64,000 bases of DNA, taken from positions 4,154,001 to 4,218,000 of the forward strand of contig OZ004587.1 in assembly GCA_963924555.1 (NCBI GenBank), written 5' to 3'. Position numbers and translations under genes: made by a program. Source of the stretch: Crambe crambe. Lineage: Eukaryota; Porifera; Demospongiae; Poecilosclerida; Crambeidae. Positions 42,890 to 54,950 of the stretch are shown piece by piece (within the stretch, counting starts at the first letter, position 1; every line of letters begins with the position of its first letter). Below the pieces are notes generated by a model. The model ran no database searches, was not told the DNA's origin, and saw nothing but the letters and a program-made list of their open reading frames with translations.

Positions 42890-45020
42890 CTTACTTCAAT
42901 AGATTTCCATTAAATTGGCACTGGTGTATAATTACTGCATGAATGTGCTGCTGTACCTGATGAATGTCAAGATTCTCACAGCAGTGCACAATTTCTGATC
43001 CCAATTCATCTAGTGATTTTACAGAAGTTAGCTTCCCAGCTGCAGCACTATTCTTCAGATTACATACACACATCACCACTTTCACCAGCCTGAAGATTTA
43101 TAATGACTGAGCTCATCTTGTTTTTGAAATGTTCATAGAGCTCTTCTTCTACGTATGTTTAGACCTGCAGCCTTAATCACCTATTTTGTGGGGTTAAAAA
43201 ATCAGTTATTTAGCTACTTTCAATGAAGCACACACTTTGTGTATAATTCTGCTATTGCTCAATACACACCTTATACAGAGATAAAAATTTAATAATGGCA
43301 CATACCTCCATGGTAAACCAAAAAAGTATAGCATATGAAGGGAGAACTCGTGGTATAACTGGCAAGTCCAGCAGACCTCTAAGCTTGGGTAGAATCACTG
43401 AGTCCATTTCTTTGCTGCCCCTTTCAACAAATTCTTTACCAATGGCAATAAGAGATCCTACTGAACTTGTTGACCTCTTTAAAAGCTAACTCTGAATAGT
43501 TGGTCATGGAGATATCCAGACTTGGAGGAGATAATTCAATAAGAAGACATCTAGACAAGTACCTGTGGATATGTAGGTTACCACTGAAGGAGGTAATGTG
43601 CATTACTTACTGGACGAGCTTTGTGTCATCAACAGTGGTGGATCTAGGAGGGCACCATAAATCTCAACCATGCATTTGCTACATTGGCTAAGCATCAAGT
43701 GGGCACAGTTTCTATAAAAAGGGTGTGGTTAGGCAAAAGTGGACGTGGTTCCGGACACAAGTGCGTGGATACTATGAACCTGCATCTATGATCCCTCCTT
43801 CTAAAAATCCTGAATCCACCACCGATCAATGTAGGGAAAATGGCTATTCCAGTCATACAACTACATCTAGAAATACAACACAAAGGATGAAGATTGGTCT
43901 GTTCAAACCTCAACTTCAAATCATGACAATTAATTTTATATTTCTTTGCTTTGCTATCATCATTCAGTATATTATTTGTCAATATCAAAAGGGCAAGATG
44001 GATAGCTGAACCTATCTTGGAAGTTTAGATATTAGTAGTAACTTATAGCTATAGCCTATTTGCAAAAATTAATTGTAAGAGCCGATACTAGCCATCACCT
44101 ATAGAACACATAATTATGAGCAAGAAAGTTCTAGAACATATTGCCACCTAAACACAAAGAAAATCTACACCTGAGCAGTAAATACACACATCAAGACACT
44201 CTTAGCCTTGGTCCCAGTCAGGCTATTATCACCTAATACCTCTCATATTCACACTTACTTTTCCTTCTCCACCGTAGTGAAATTTGAAGTTATAACTGCC
44301 ATTGAATGTGGGGATCTTGTGCCATGTTTGATTGTAGCTTCTATAGCTCCATTAAGAGAGAAATACACAAATCACTTATTGCACTCTTTGATTTTGGGTC
44401 ATCAACTGCGAGTGGAAGGTAACTAGAGCTGCACATTTCTGAATATTTTTCAGAAGATGCCTTGGAGACAAATCTGGATGGATAGGCACCAGTAGGAGAC
44501 TGACCAATATGGCTTGCACTTGTTTTTCCAGTCCCAGATTTGGTACCGTATGCAAGGGTGACTGGGCAGAACAAAAATTGTTTAAGTATAGTTTCATAAT
44601 GCAGAGCCATAGCAAAGCTTCCCGCCGTCATCATACATGGAATGAAGTTATGTAGCATGTTGACTAGTGACCATGTATACATTTCATGAAGGGAATTTGT
44701 AGAGAGAGGTAAATGGATATCACAGGCTGTATCTTTGGGGGCTATACCTGGGCCTTCATACAAATGTCCAAGCCATGTATATTGTGAATCTTCTGGATCG
44801 ATAAGTTCACCACAGTCACTGAAATAGAGAGATAATCCAAGCACCCAAGAGCTATCTTGCTGGGGTCCAACTTTGTGAACAGCTTTCTTGTGTGGCAACT
44901 TCCTAAGTTACGCAGCTTATGCTGAATAAAATCTGCTAACTGATAGTCGTTGAATGAGCATGTCAATCCACCTTCTTGAGATGATTGATTTAGTTGTTGC
45001 ATAAATCTATCTTTACACAT
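42890..45020 (-). pseudogene. Broken P-loop ATPase gene, DUF927-like (tentative)
   Basis: Minus-strand pieces run from 45,020 leftwards. First piece: about 50 residues with FNDYQLADFIQHKLRNL. Second (about 44,886-44,341): a region with YTWLGHLYEGPGIAPKDTACDI, a Walker A (GTKSGTGKTSAS, about 44,525-44,560) and a Walker B (PLAVDDPKSKSAISDL, about 44,375-44,420). In the next frame follows GAIEATIKHGTRSPHSMAVI, ending at a GTAAGT donor near 44,250. A last piece at 43,490-43,295 has SSVGSLIAIGKEFVERGSKE. The Walker spacing and the DDPxSK motif recall DUF927-like proteins I know from invertebrates. At least two frame breaks plus a transposon at 43,633 argue that it is dead. Intron structure is uncertain. 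Confidence 0.5.
43633..43824. mobile_element. Short hAT-type element, TSD ATCAA
   Basis: 192 bp with ends CAGTGGTGGATCTAGGAGGG and CGGTGGTGGATTCAGGATTT (imperfect inverted repeats) and 5-bp direct repeats ATCAA (43,628-43,632 and 43,825-43,829). It sits inside the broken P-loop gene. Same family as 50,039. Confidence 0.92.
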
Positions 45021-45075
45021 GCTAGCATCAGAAGTGAAGAAACACTTTTGGGTCCTGTCATGAAATAAAGCATTA

Positions 45076-45245
45076 CAGGGGTGTATCCACCGCTCCGGTT
45101 GGTCCGGTTTTCACCAGACCACTTTTATTGGAAAATTCACACTAGCATATCTTTACTGATTTTTTTAAAAAAGTGGGCATGGCCATCTGAAAATTTCCAC
45201 ACACGAGAACACTGGATCACTCCAAATTCTGTGGATACACCCCTG
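45076..45245. mobile_element. Short hAT-type element, TSD CATTA
   Basis: 170 bp with inverted ends CAGGGGTGTATCCACCG and CAGGGGTGTATCCACAG and direct repeats CATTA (45,071-45,075 and 45,246-45,250). Truncated relatives end near 19,086, 39,150 and 46,183. Confidence 0.93.
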
Positions 45246-48200
45246 CATTATGAAACAATTATCTTGTGGAGGATCTTCGTTACCCCACCCACCATTATAT
45301 TATCATTACATGATCCCATTACACAGGAAGCCAAAGAAGAAGTAGTTACTAATCACATGTTGTCATTATTTTCTTCACCCAATTATCCAAAGGTAGCCAC
45401 TAGCAATGTCAGAATCAATTGTGCTGGACCTTCAATCTGGTAGCTTATACAAGCCTTTGTGGCTTAGCTATAGCTTGTAGCTTGCATGTAGTTTGCTTGT
45501 AGCTTGCATGTAGTTTGCTTGTAGCTTGCATGTAGTTTGCTTGTAGCTTGCATGTAGTTTGCTTGTAGCTTGCATGTAGTTTGCTTGTAGCTTTTAGCTG
45601 TAGTATGTACACCTACAAACCTTTAACGTCTTTTCAAGTTTTGCATAATAAGACCCCTTTTCTAACATGTTATAGTATTGAGGGTGGTGGCACATAGTAA
45701 CCAAGGCATGTGCTAGTACAAGCACTAATTAACTGCAAATACTACCGGATCATAAACAAGTGCTAGCTATAGCAATAATGTCAATATAACCCGTTGTGGT
45801 GCACACCTCCGCATTTTGCAGCTAAAGTATTGTAGACACTTTTCCATGTCCAATATCTCATTCAACAGTCTTAAAGTCAATGATAATAATATTATATCAC
45901 TCATCATGAAGCAATTATCTCTTGGAGCATCTTCATTGCACCAAATGCCTCAATGATTCATTACCTCCAAATGTGACATTCAGTACTCTTAGATGAATTA
46001 AATCCTATATATGTACGTAGTACCATGAATCACAACAATCCATTTTTGCAAGATTCACACTAGCATAACTTAATCAAAACTGCTACTGAATTATTACAAT
46101 AAAAGTGGGTACAATAAAGTGGGCGTGACCATACAAAATTTTTACGTACGTACAAGCACCAATATTCTGTTTATACCCCCCTGTAAAAATATCCAAAATG
46201 AAGAGGATATCATTCGAGCTACAATCAATCAGATTTGCAGTATTAAATTCTTGATGACAGGGAAAGGGGAGGGGCTTTAAGGAGGAGGATAAGGGGATGG
46301 CAGGGGCTTTAGTCAATATTTTGCATAATCAGCTGAGAGAGAATAGCTCACTACGTGGAAAAATCAGTAAAGTAGTCTAATAATGGAATCAAATAAAAGA
46401 AATGATATCGGAGTGCTACTGCAATTGGTAACAAGAACTGGAAATGACTGGATAATGCAGTATTTCTCTTTGACAATCAAGTATTTCTTGATTGAGCTCT
46501 GTTAAAGATTAATAATTTCTGTCCATATAGCTATATATATTTCAGATATATCTTTCAATGTAATCATATAGAACCAGGAAAATAATAGACACCATTCTAA
46601 TTTTACCCTTTGTGATGCTATAGTTTCAATACAGGGGTCATTTTAGGACCATTGAAATTATCAACTCACCAGCCTCCTCAATTCCCACATGAACTTCTCA
46701 AGCTTTAATCATGAGTGCATTAATGGAAAGGAGGGCACCCAAAAGAGTGGCAAATGTTCTCCTGAATAAAGTAAGATACCAGCAAAGATAAGGACAAAGG
46801 GACAAAGGAAAGCCCAAGATGATGAGTCAATGTTTGCTGAATTTATTACGTAGTTCTATCAATCAATCAATCAATCATCATAGCACTATAAAGCATACAA
46901 AGCATATTCTATATATAAATATGAAGCATGAAACAAACACATAAGAAGCAAAATTAAGAGACTCTTGTTGGAAACCGAGGGTCTTATTGGCAACAGAGGC
47001 TCATGATGCAGTAGAAATCTGTCCAAGTATGGGCAGGTATTGAAGCATACACCACATGCATCCATCCAGCAAAAGACCCCACTAGCTACGTATCTCCTGA
47101 CTGTCAGCTATGCACACTGAAGAGGTAAGGCAAGGCAAGGCAAACATTTATTGACCACAGATGGGCTTATAAACAAGAATGATGTTGCTAGCTATAATAA
47201 CTCAATGTTAACACTGTCACATATGAAAAGGAAATTTGATTTTCTCAAGTTGTTGGATACGTCCAAAGGCAAGTGATGTGATCGAGGTTGCTTGTAAACA
47301 AAATGTTCTGTATCAGTAGAAAAACAATGTGGGCAAATATGCAGGATCTTGAAGGTGTTCTGATCTATCTTTGTGCCCTTGGTGCCATACTTTAGAGCAC
47401 TGTTCCACACTTCACACCAACCAATCTCTCATCAGTTATGTACGTAAGGGAGGGTGATTGTTATCACATTAACTATAATAGCTAGCATTTCTACCAATTG
47501 CACTAGTGAGTCTTACTTGTGTTGTATTGCTGTATTCTTTTTCATACTCTGACTAAAATGCATTCATTTGGATCAGCATAAGTGTTACACAAATAAATCC
47601 TTAATGGATAGGATGATGTTCATCACACTCCTCTTCCTTTCTCCTGCAACATCAGTGGTCCTCGGGAGAGTTAATCTTTTGGTGGACAGGTAATTTCTCT
47701 TTCATTTGGAGTTGGGAGGGGAGGAGGGTACTGCATGAAACCCCTATATTATAATTTAAGCTTAATTTGATCATGGCTGTGTATTACTAAGTTAAACACT
47801 GTTATCCACATTGTTAGAAATGAGCCCCCACACACTAAAATAAATTAAAAACCCTTCCTACGTAAATTTTGTCTGTGTCTATGAGGCCTTCCTTTCAATA
47901 TCAACCTCTGACCTCCAATGTATAAAAGCTAGATATATTGGCATGTTTTTGAGACTGTTGTTATACACTGTAGCTATTCCTTCTTTCAGCAATTGCAAGT
48001 TGCATTTATTCCTCACTGCATTCCCATGAATTTAAAGGGATAGCTTGATATATGCTCGTTTTGCTGACAGTTTGAACTTTGAACTAACCTTAAGGTATAG
48101 CTTAGCCCACTCTTAACAAACTTAACAATACCATGCTAAGGCCTACATGATATATAGAAGAAATTTTTCCCCTTTTTATTCATACTTCAACTTGACGTTA

Positions 48201-48700
48201 TACAGTGCAGATATATACTGATTATTTAGATCTAAACACTGACTAGGATCCCATGCTATCAAGACAAATAGCATTCTGATAATCCGTGTAGAAGGCGCTC
48301 ATACTAACCAGAGAGGAGTGTTGCTAAATGATAATATTTCCTACCTAATGCGTACATTCATTCCCATAGAGCTGGTGTGTGATAACACACTCCCTCAGGC
48401 TAGAAGTGAGATGAATCGTACTGATATACGTATCAGCACTTTGGATTGCAGGCAAATCATATCAGCACTTTGGACTGCAGGTTTTTTTTATAACAGCCAT
48501 AGATAGATACTGTATACATGAAGGAGTGCAACTATATGCTATGAATGAAGCACAGCTGACTTGGAGTTCCAGGGCTGAGGCACTCAAATCACAGCAAATG
48601 TGGAGGATGCCAAAGAGTTGCAAGTTCACAACCAAATTATTCGGCAAGTAAGTGACTACCCTTCAAACACTGGCTACCATCCAGGCACTATAGTTGCTGT
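45246..48700. repeat. Segmental duplicate of 18.5-22.7 kb
   Basis: From 45,400 it parallels 18,600-19,160, from 46,240 it parallels 19,150-22,450. Two internal pieces (46,579-46,746 and 47,394-47,738) are inverted relative to the other copy. It lacks the insertions at 21,271-21,840 and 21,899-22,185. No gene is supported. Confidence 0.8.
45481..45590 (+). repeat. Tandem repeat, 22-bp unit, 5 copies
   Basis: Five exact copies of a 22-bp unit starting CTTGCATGTAGTTTGCTTG. The paralogous places (18,610-18,690; 38,890-38,960) have only one or two diverged units, so the array expanded locally. Confidence 0.95.
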
Positions 48701-50038
48701 TTATTTTAATCTGCTCACCAGTATGTTGCTGGCTATGTTCTAAATATAAAGTTAGATAGCTCAATCAATGATTCATAATGGCACTCAGGCAGCTACAGCC
48801 CAGGCCATTGGGTTTCTAGATCCCTATTGTAAAGATTATCATGCAGCTGTAAAAAGATCATAGCTACATGTCTCATTTTCCTGAATATTGACCAAAGAGT
48901 TAGAATTTATTGCTTAGAAAGACAGTCTATAGGCAAAAAGAGCAAGGTATACAGTGAGCGGAACCTTGGCATCCATTCTCCATTCAAAACTGCACTTGAA
49001 TGTGCAGACTCCATGGAAACAGTGGCACATTCCGTATAATTATTTCACTTTCATATTTTCATATAATCCTACCTAGTACTGGAATTAAAAATATCTACAT
49101 AGCCCATTCTATGCACAGATCAGAAGACACTCAGTGACTACTTTTAAGGATGCCTACTCTTCAGATCTTTAAAAAATCTTTTTAGGGAAGAAATTATCTT
49201 GTGTACTCAACCAAAGACAATGCAGACCAATATTAGCTATCAAAGTCTGAAATGGTCAATATACAAAAAATCTGCCATATTATCAATTAGCTATCATAAC
49301 TGTAATAGGTCACAAAGTCACTGAAGAGAAAAAGGAGTTGCAATAAGGACTACATTTGGACTCTCTTCTCACGTCAGCATTGGGCCATAATTCATCCCTA
49401 TACTGATGACTGGTACACAAAGTTAGGGTAGAAATCTGTCATTTGGACAACTGCCATTATGATAGGGCAATCCAATTCCATTAGAACAAAAATCAATGTA
49501 GAGTAAAAGAAATCGACTAAAGGAAATCTTTATAATAGTAGCTAGCTACGATGCAGTGGAGATTGATAGCTCAGCTATAAAAGGCTTCTCTAGAATCAGA
49601 TTTGTAACTTTTGAAGTGGGAGACTATAAGGCCAAAAGCAATCTCAATAGGTGCTGTGAATGAACTCTTGCACCTGACACATAGAGTAAGGTATACATAC
49701 AATTCAGAATGGCAGAAAATAGCTAATAGTAATTTACTATGCTATACACAAAGTCTTCTATATGATCCACAACAGATGACTCAGACTGTGCTACCCATAA
49801 TTGATCTTTTGCAGACATTTTAATCTCTTTTGCCATCAATATCCAAGCAAAGTGGCAATCCAAACCCCACCCTATTGAAAATCTGAGATCAAAGACCTAT
49901 CCTAATACTAGAAGTACATATATGCGTGTTACATAACAACTAGTAAGAGAGGTTGATACCCATTGAGTTGAATATTCTTGTATAGGGTTAGCCAACTCTC
50001 AATACATATGTGGTTATGTACGTGGTAGTGATTAAGCA
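48701..50038. other. Intergenic, no feature recognised
   Basis: About 1.3 kb of AT-rich DNA with no conserved frame, repeat or known motif. Confidence 0.45.
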
Positions 50039-50215
50039 CAGTGGTGGATCCAGGATTTTCAAAAAGGGGGGGCACACAGCTGGTTAGCCAAAGCCGGGTA
50101 AACTTGCAAACTGTCATGCATCACTGTAATTCTTATAAGTGGCCACACCAAAAAGGGGGGGGGGGGGGGGGGGGGGGGCATGTGCCTGAAATGCCCACTC
50201 CTAGATCCACCACTG
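50039..50215. mobile_element. Short hAT-type element, TSD AAGCA
   Basis: 177 bp with inverted ends CAGTGGTGGATCCAGGA and CAGTGGTGGATCTAGGA and direct repeats AAGCA (50,034-50,038 and 50,216-50,220). A run of more than 20 G lies inside. Same family as 43,633. Confidence 0.92.
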
Positions 50216-50419
50216 AAGCATACCACTGGAAAGCAAAATCTCTCTTTGTGATCTGCATAAAGTTTGTTTCCATGATCACACTTACGTAGCTACCTTCTCC
50301 TCATGCAGGTCAGCTTCTTTATCAATCAAAGGACAGCGTGCAAGTCATATACAGCTTTTACTCCATTTATATTATTGTGGTCAGATTGATATTCATGATA
50401 ATGAAATTCATTGATTATC

Positions 50420-50429
50420 TGCGCATGCG
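50420..50429 (+). promoter_or_regulatory. NRF1-type palindrome upstream of the kinase gene
   Basis: TGCGCATGCG, identical to the site in front of D2. In the second copy of the duplicated region the same place has decayed to TGCACACATGTG (50,995-51,006). Confidence 0.35.
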
Positions 50430-51148
50430 TGGTTCTTTGTCGTACCCACCCTTTTTTTTTTTTTTTTTTTTTTGGTCATAGCTGGGTCGTTAGCGTGACA
50501 CTGAGTGTTGAACTTCATTGTGTTAGCTAGTAGATTGTACATGGACTGGTACTAATAGGTAGATTCTATTCTACTTGATAACTACAATCGTTCTAAGTCG
50601 AAACAGCTTTTATAGACTATTGGACTGTCGGGCGTGGCCCATCCACTGGCTCACCTCCAAACCATCCTAAAAGGTACCTGAAATAACAGAATCAACATAA
50701 TAGTTTCTCTACTCCTTTTTCCAAGTACTCAGCTTATGCTCCCCCAGATGACTTAGTAAATGGGAGAGAATTAGAATAATATTGTGCCTAGCCCTTTATG
50801 ACTCTCTTTCAATCAGTAATTCTTTATATTAGGACAGTGTCTTTCAATCAGTAAGTCTTGCCCCAAAATGCTTGATGCAAATGCACAAGCTATAACATAT
50901 TGAAACACATCCTCTGTATTTAATAATAGGATTTTTAATTAGTTATTGTTATCAGACTGATATTCATGATATTAAATGAGATTCATTGATTATCTGCACA
51001 CATGTGTGGCTCTTTGATTTCAAACCTCACTCATTTTCTTGTAAGAGAGCTGGTTCTTTCTAGTTACATTTTTGTATGAGTTCTTTGTATGAGTGTTCAA
51101 GTTCAGTGTATGTTCATACATATTATGTAGTGCTAGCTAGTCTTGTGT

Positions 51149-51437
51149 GCCGACCCTTTACCAACCGTGAGGGAAGGAAAGGGTCTGGTGACTTGCCTGT
51201 ACATGACTCATTTTAGCAGAATGCAATTAATGGGACGCGCGGTATTGTCAACATACACAATACGAGATTGCAACAGTAGTAGCATGCCAAGTGCCAATCA
51301 TAACATGTGGTTTTCCACAAACCGCGCTTACTCCATAAGGAACACACACTAAGTATTATTCCCCAGGAATCCTGAGGAAACAGGACGAGTCATGTACAGG
51401 CAAGTCACCAGACCCTCACGGTTGGTAAAGGGTCGGC
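51149..51437. mobile_element. TIR element in the kinase 5' region
   Basis: 289 bp with nearly exact inverted arms of about 50 bp starting GCCGACCCTTTACCAACCGT; the left arm has a 7-bp insertion. It is absent from the paralogous copy near 50,545. No clear target duplication was found. Family unknown. Confidence 0.82.
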
Positions 51438-51655
51438 ATGTGAGACTAAGTGCTAGCAAGAGTAAGTTCTATTCTACCTTGCTTGCTATAGCACCCTCTG
51501 TATTATTAGGGGCCACTGGCTCACATCTATACCATCTCAAAAGATATCCGAGTAATCAAAATAGTCTTTCTACAATCCTTTAGCTACTAACTGCTCTGAT
51601 AATCTAGCTTTAATTATGATCAAATTCAACAGGTTATTCTCCCTAGAAGACTTCA

Positions 51656-54107
51656 ATGGCAAAGCAGTTACGTTATGGTTCTGTTGAGATCTACATCGAC
51701 GATATTCTTGGTGTTGGCTCCTATGGCAAGGTTTGCAAGGGCAAGTGCGGTCAGCTGCCTTGTGCTGTAAAGCTTCTCCATGACACCATGTTCCAACATG
51801 GTGATCCAGGGATTCACAGCTTTGTAAAGAGGTTTGAACAAGAATGTCAGTTTCTCAGCTCCATAAAACATCCAAACATTGTTCAATACCTCGGTACTAT
51901 CGCAAATCCTGAATCAGGAAGACCTGTTCTCCTGATGGAGCTAATGGACGAAAGTCTGACCAAATATCTTGAGCGATTTACTGGCCCCCTCCCTTACTAC
52001 ACCCAGGTGGACATCTGCCATGACATAGCACTCGCCCTGGCCTACCTCCACTTCAATGCAATTATCCACAGAGATCTCTCTGGAAACAATGTCCTGCTGA
52101 TTGGTGCAGGCAGTAGAGCCAAAGTTACTGACTTTGGGATGTCCAAGCTCGTGGACATGAACCCTCGCATGACCCCTCTCACCCAGTGTCCAGGAACGTC
52201 AGCCTACATGCCTCCAGAAGCACTAATAACATCACCTGGCTATTCCAGCAAACTGGATTGCTTCTCTCTTGGTGTTCTTGGTATTCAGATAGTCACCAGG
52301 AAGTTTCCTAACCCTGGTGATGCATACACATATATCAAAGATCCCAAGTATCCAACCGGACGTGCATTAATACCAGTCCCAGAAATCGACCGGCGCAAAG
52401 AAGATATCGATTTGATATCAACTGATCACTCCCTCCTTCCTATCATGTTGCAATCTATCAAGGACTTGGATGAAGACCGACCGTCAGCAGATGAACTGTG
52501 TGAGCAACTGTCTTCACTGAAGAGGGAAGCAAGGTACATGCACAGTAAAGATCAAAGCAATGATCAATCTTCACTAGTGCAGAGGCTCCAGTTAGAAGTG
52601 GAAACCAAAGAGCAAGAAATTCAATCGAAAGAAATTACTATCGAAACAAAAACCAAAGAATTTGAAACCACTCTTCAGCAGAAAACAGAAGAACACAAGA
52701 GAGAGCTCCAGCAGAAAGCAGAAGAACATAAGAGAGAGCTCCAGCAGAAAACAGAAGAGCTCCAGCAGAAAGCAGAAGAACACAAGAGAGAGCTTGAGGA
52801 AAAAGAACAAATCATTCAAGGATTACGTGATTTGAAAAGTGGAACTGATGTACAGCACAAAGAAGATGAAATGGACCAGTCTAATAATGTGAGTATATGA
52901 ATCGTTTATCTTAAGAATCATTGAAAAGTGAATGTGCACTTCATTGCAGGTAAGGTGATTATAATTATTAATGATTTAGCATGGGCACAATAATATCACA
53001 TTCAGAAAATGACATCCACAAAGCAATTTTTATTTGCTAATGTAATTGTATCATACAAAATTGTATGGAACTTCTTGTATACCCAAATATTTAGCTTTGT
53101 AGCTAACTACTACTTATAAAGTCAGATTTCAATTGTAGCTAGCTACATGTACAGTCATTTTCTTCTTGTTCAGAAAGTAGCTACTTCTTTCTTCCTTCAC
53201 TGTAAGCAAGTTGTCAATAGTGCGCTGTGTGCTGTACTAGTGAGTGAGTACATATGTTACTGAAGTATTGGAAGTCATACTTATTGAGATTCCCCAACTA
53301 GCTAGTTGGGTGAGTGAAATGAGCGCACACATTAAATAAAGTACTGCCATATCACATGATACATTATTGGGTGATTGGCTATTAGACTCATATCTGAATT
53401 GTATTTATATTGCCATCATTCAATGCACATCAGTTCTTCTATAGGAATGAGTAGATAGATCTATTACTCAAGTAAGTTTATCCAACCAGTAAGCTAGAGA
53501 TGCTAGTAGTCATAGTGAATTAACTATTCTCAAAAAGAATCTTCTTACGTGAACAGAACCTCAAAATTCAAGTACATATCTTCTTCAGAAGATCATTTTA
53601 TACAGCATTGCTGCCTGCTCACTTTAAATTGCCCATTATGGAAAGGCATTGTGATGCTTATTGATCTAGTGCCTGATATTGAGGTTTAAGAAATTGATTT
53701 ATAACTTAAGTGAGGTAATTTTTGATATGAATGCAGAAAAACAGAGGAATTGTGAGTCCATACAAAAAGCGTGAGGACTACAACAATGATGGTGACTATG
53801 GGAAGTATGTGAAGTCAATTTTGAAGCCAGGGATGAAAGTACGAGCACTTTATGACTATGAGTCCATCAGCAAGAGAGATATTGGGATATTCAAGCGATC
53901 AAGTCTCTTGCCGCCACCTGCTCAGTTTGAATGGGCTGGATTGAAAGGGAAGACCCATTGGATTCAGTGGCATATGGTAGAGATTCTACCTCCGTCCCAA
54001 GACACTGGTATGTTTCTTATTATTTCATTAGTATTATTGAGCTATCATTTACTTCTATAACACATACAGAAACCACTGTTGAATCAAAGACACTCAGTAA
54101 AGCACCT
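51656..54107 (+). CDS. TKL-type protein kinase with coiled coil and MIB/SH3-like domain, 3' end open
   Basis: Exons 51656-52888, 53737-54007 and 54070-54107 join in one frame (514 codons). Residues 15-290 are a complete kinase: glycine loop GVGSYGKV (19-26), Lys39, Glu63, HRDLSGNN (138-145, catalytic Asp140), DFG (159-161) and the P-P-E of the activation-segment end (186-188). The sequence style is tyrosine-kinase-like (RIPK/LRRK-type), so Ser/Thr phosphorylation is expected. Residues about 295-395 form a Glu/Lys/Gln-rich coiled coil with repeated EEHKRELQQK, likely for oligomerisation. Exon 2 (PGMKVRALYDYESI to HWIQWHMVEILPP) resembles a MIB/HERC2 or SH3-like barrel; this is tentative. The start ATG is 51,656; an acceptor-like CAG at 51,630-51,632 may mark an upstream non-coding exon. 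A donor follows residue 514; no later exon was found. Confidence 0.85.
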
Positions 54108-54185
54108 GTAAGTAATCATTGCTTCTTAAATTGTGGGTAATAAAAAGCCTTTGCATTTGAATTTGAGAATATTTTCCTCTAAATA

Positions 54186-54415
54186 CAGGGATGAAAAGGG
54201 TCAATCTTTGTCAGTCAACGATATACACTACTGCACTATATCTGAAGCTACCCATAGCTTACATCTAAGTGTGATGCATATGTGCATATGTAGGGATATA
54301 CAGAACAAAGATTGACCCCTTCATCTCTACCCTTGTTTGCTTCTTCTTTTTTCTTTTTTTTGAGCATCCCTACATATTTTCATTTCACAGAAATGTTTTT
54401 CCCTCACTTGTACTA
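54186..54415. mobile_element. Decayed relative of the 21,531 foldback family
   Basis: Short inner arms pair (GGGATGAAAAGGGTCAATC with GATTGACCCCTTCATCTC), and the right side ends in GAGCATCCCTACAT and GTTTTTCCC tracts like 21,780-21,835. The left outer arm is lost. It lies just beyond the last kinase exon seen. Confidence 0.65.
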
Positions 54416-54950
54416 ATTGTATGTACGTACTTAGAAATAATTATAATATGTAAAACACATTTACTAATAAGGGGGATCTTAGAACTGAGACATGACCTAA
54501 CTTCGAAACCCGTCAAATAAAATCCCCAACTAAAGTGCTATATGGTATAACATTTACATATCTACTAGGGCAATGTACAACATTTGAGTAGCAGCAAGCG
54601 AGCAAGTATTCCTATAGGCTGTCTTATAGCTATTCATTTGTGTTTTCAACTCCTTAGAAGATTTTGATATGAGTTTTATATGTAAGTGGCAAGCAGCTGC
54701 ATACATGAAAAACTGTAATGCTTACCTCAAAGCAACTAGTGCTTACAAGCCGCTTAGATAAGCCTCCCGAGCCTGCTGCTGTAGAAATGTTGAGCTGATA
54801 GTTCATTTGTGCTTTGCTGTTGAGTTATGTAAGTGGCAGGCAGCTGCCATGCATAGAAAGCTAAGTACTTACCACAAAGCACTTAGATATGTCTAGTGCC
54901 TACAATCCACTTAGATAAGCCTATCCTACTATCCTCCATGCTATAAACAT
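54416..54950. other. Intergenic, imperfect local duplication
   Basis: A segment of about 130 bp (TATGTAAGTGGCAAGCAGCTGC) recurs with changes (54,680-54,770 and 54,825-54,920). No gene. Confidence 0.5.

Larger units (their letters stand above)
50376..51600 (+). repeat. Tandem duplication of the kinase 5' region
   Basis: 50,376-50,720 and 50,945-51,600 share a diverged sequence in the same order (GATATTCATGAT, TTCATTGATTATCTG, a GTGGTTCTTTG or GTGGCTCTTTG tract, GATTCTATTCTAC or AGTTCTATTCTAC, CCACTGGCTCAC). The second copy is interrupted by the element at 51,149. The left copy may be what is left of a neighbouring kinase gene. Confidence 0.7.

Noticed and set aside
52305-52335. Second NPG motif, in the kinase (FPNPGDAY)
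   Set aside because: It lacks the D-x-E-x before it and the proline after it, so it is not a 2A motif.
52592-52819. 75-codon minus-strand frame rich in Phe and Leu
   Set aside because: It is the antisense shadow of the kinase coiled-coil repeats.
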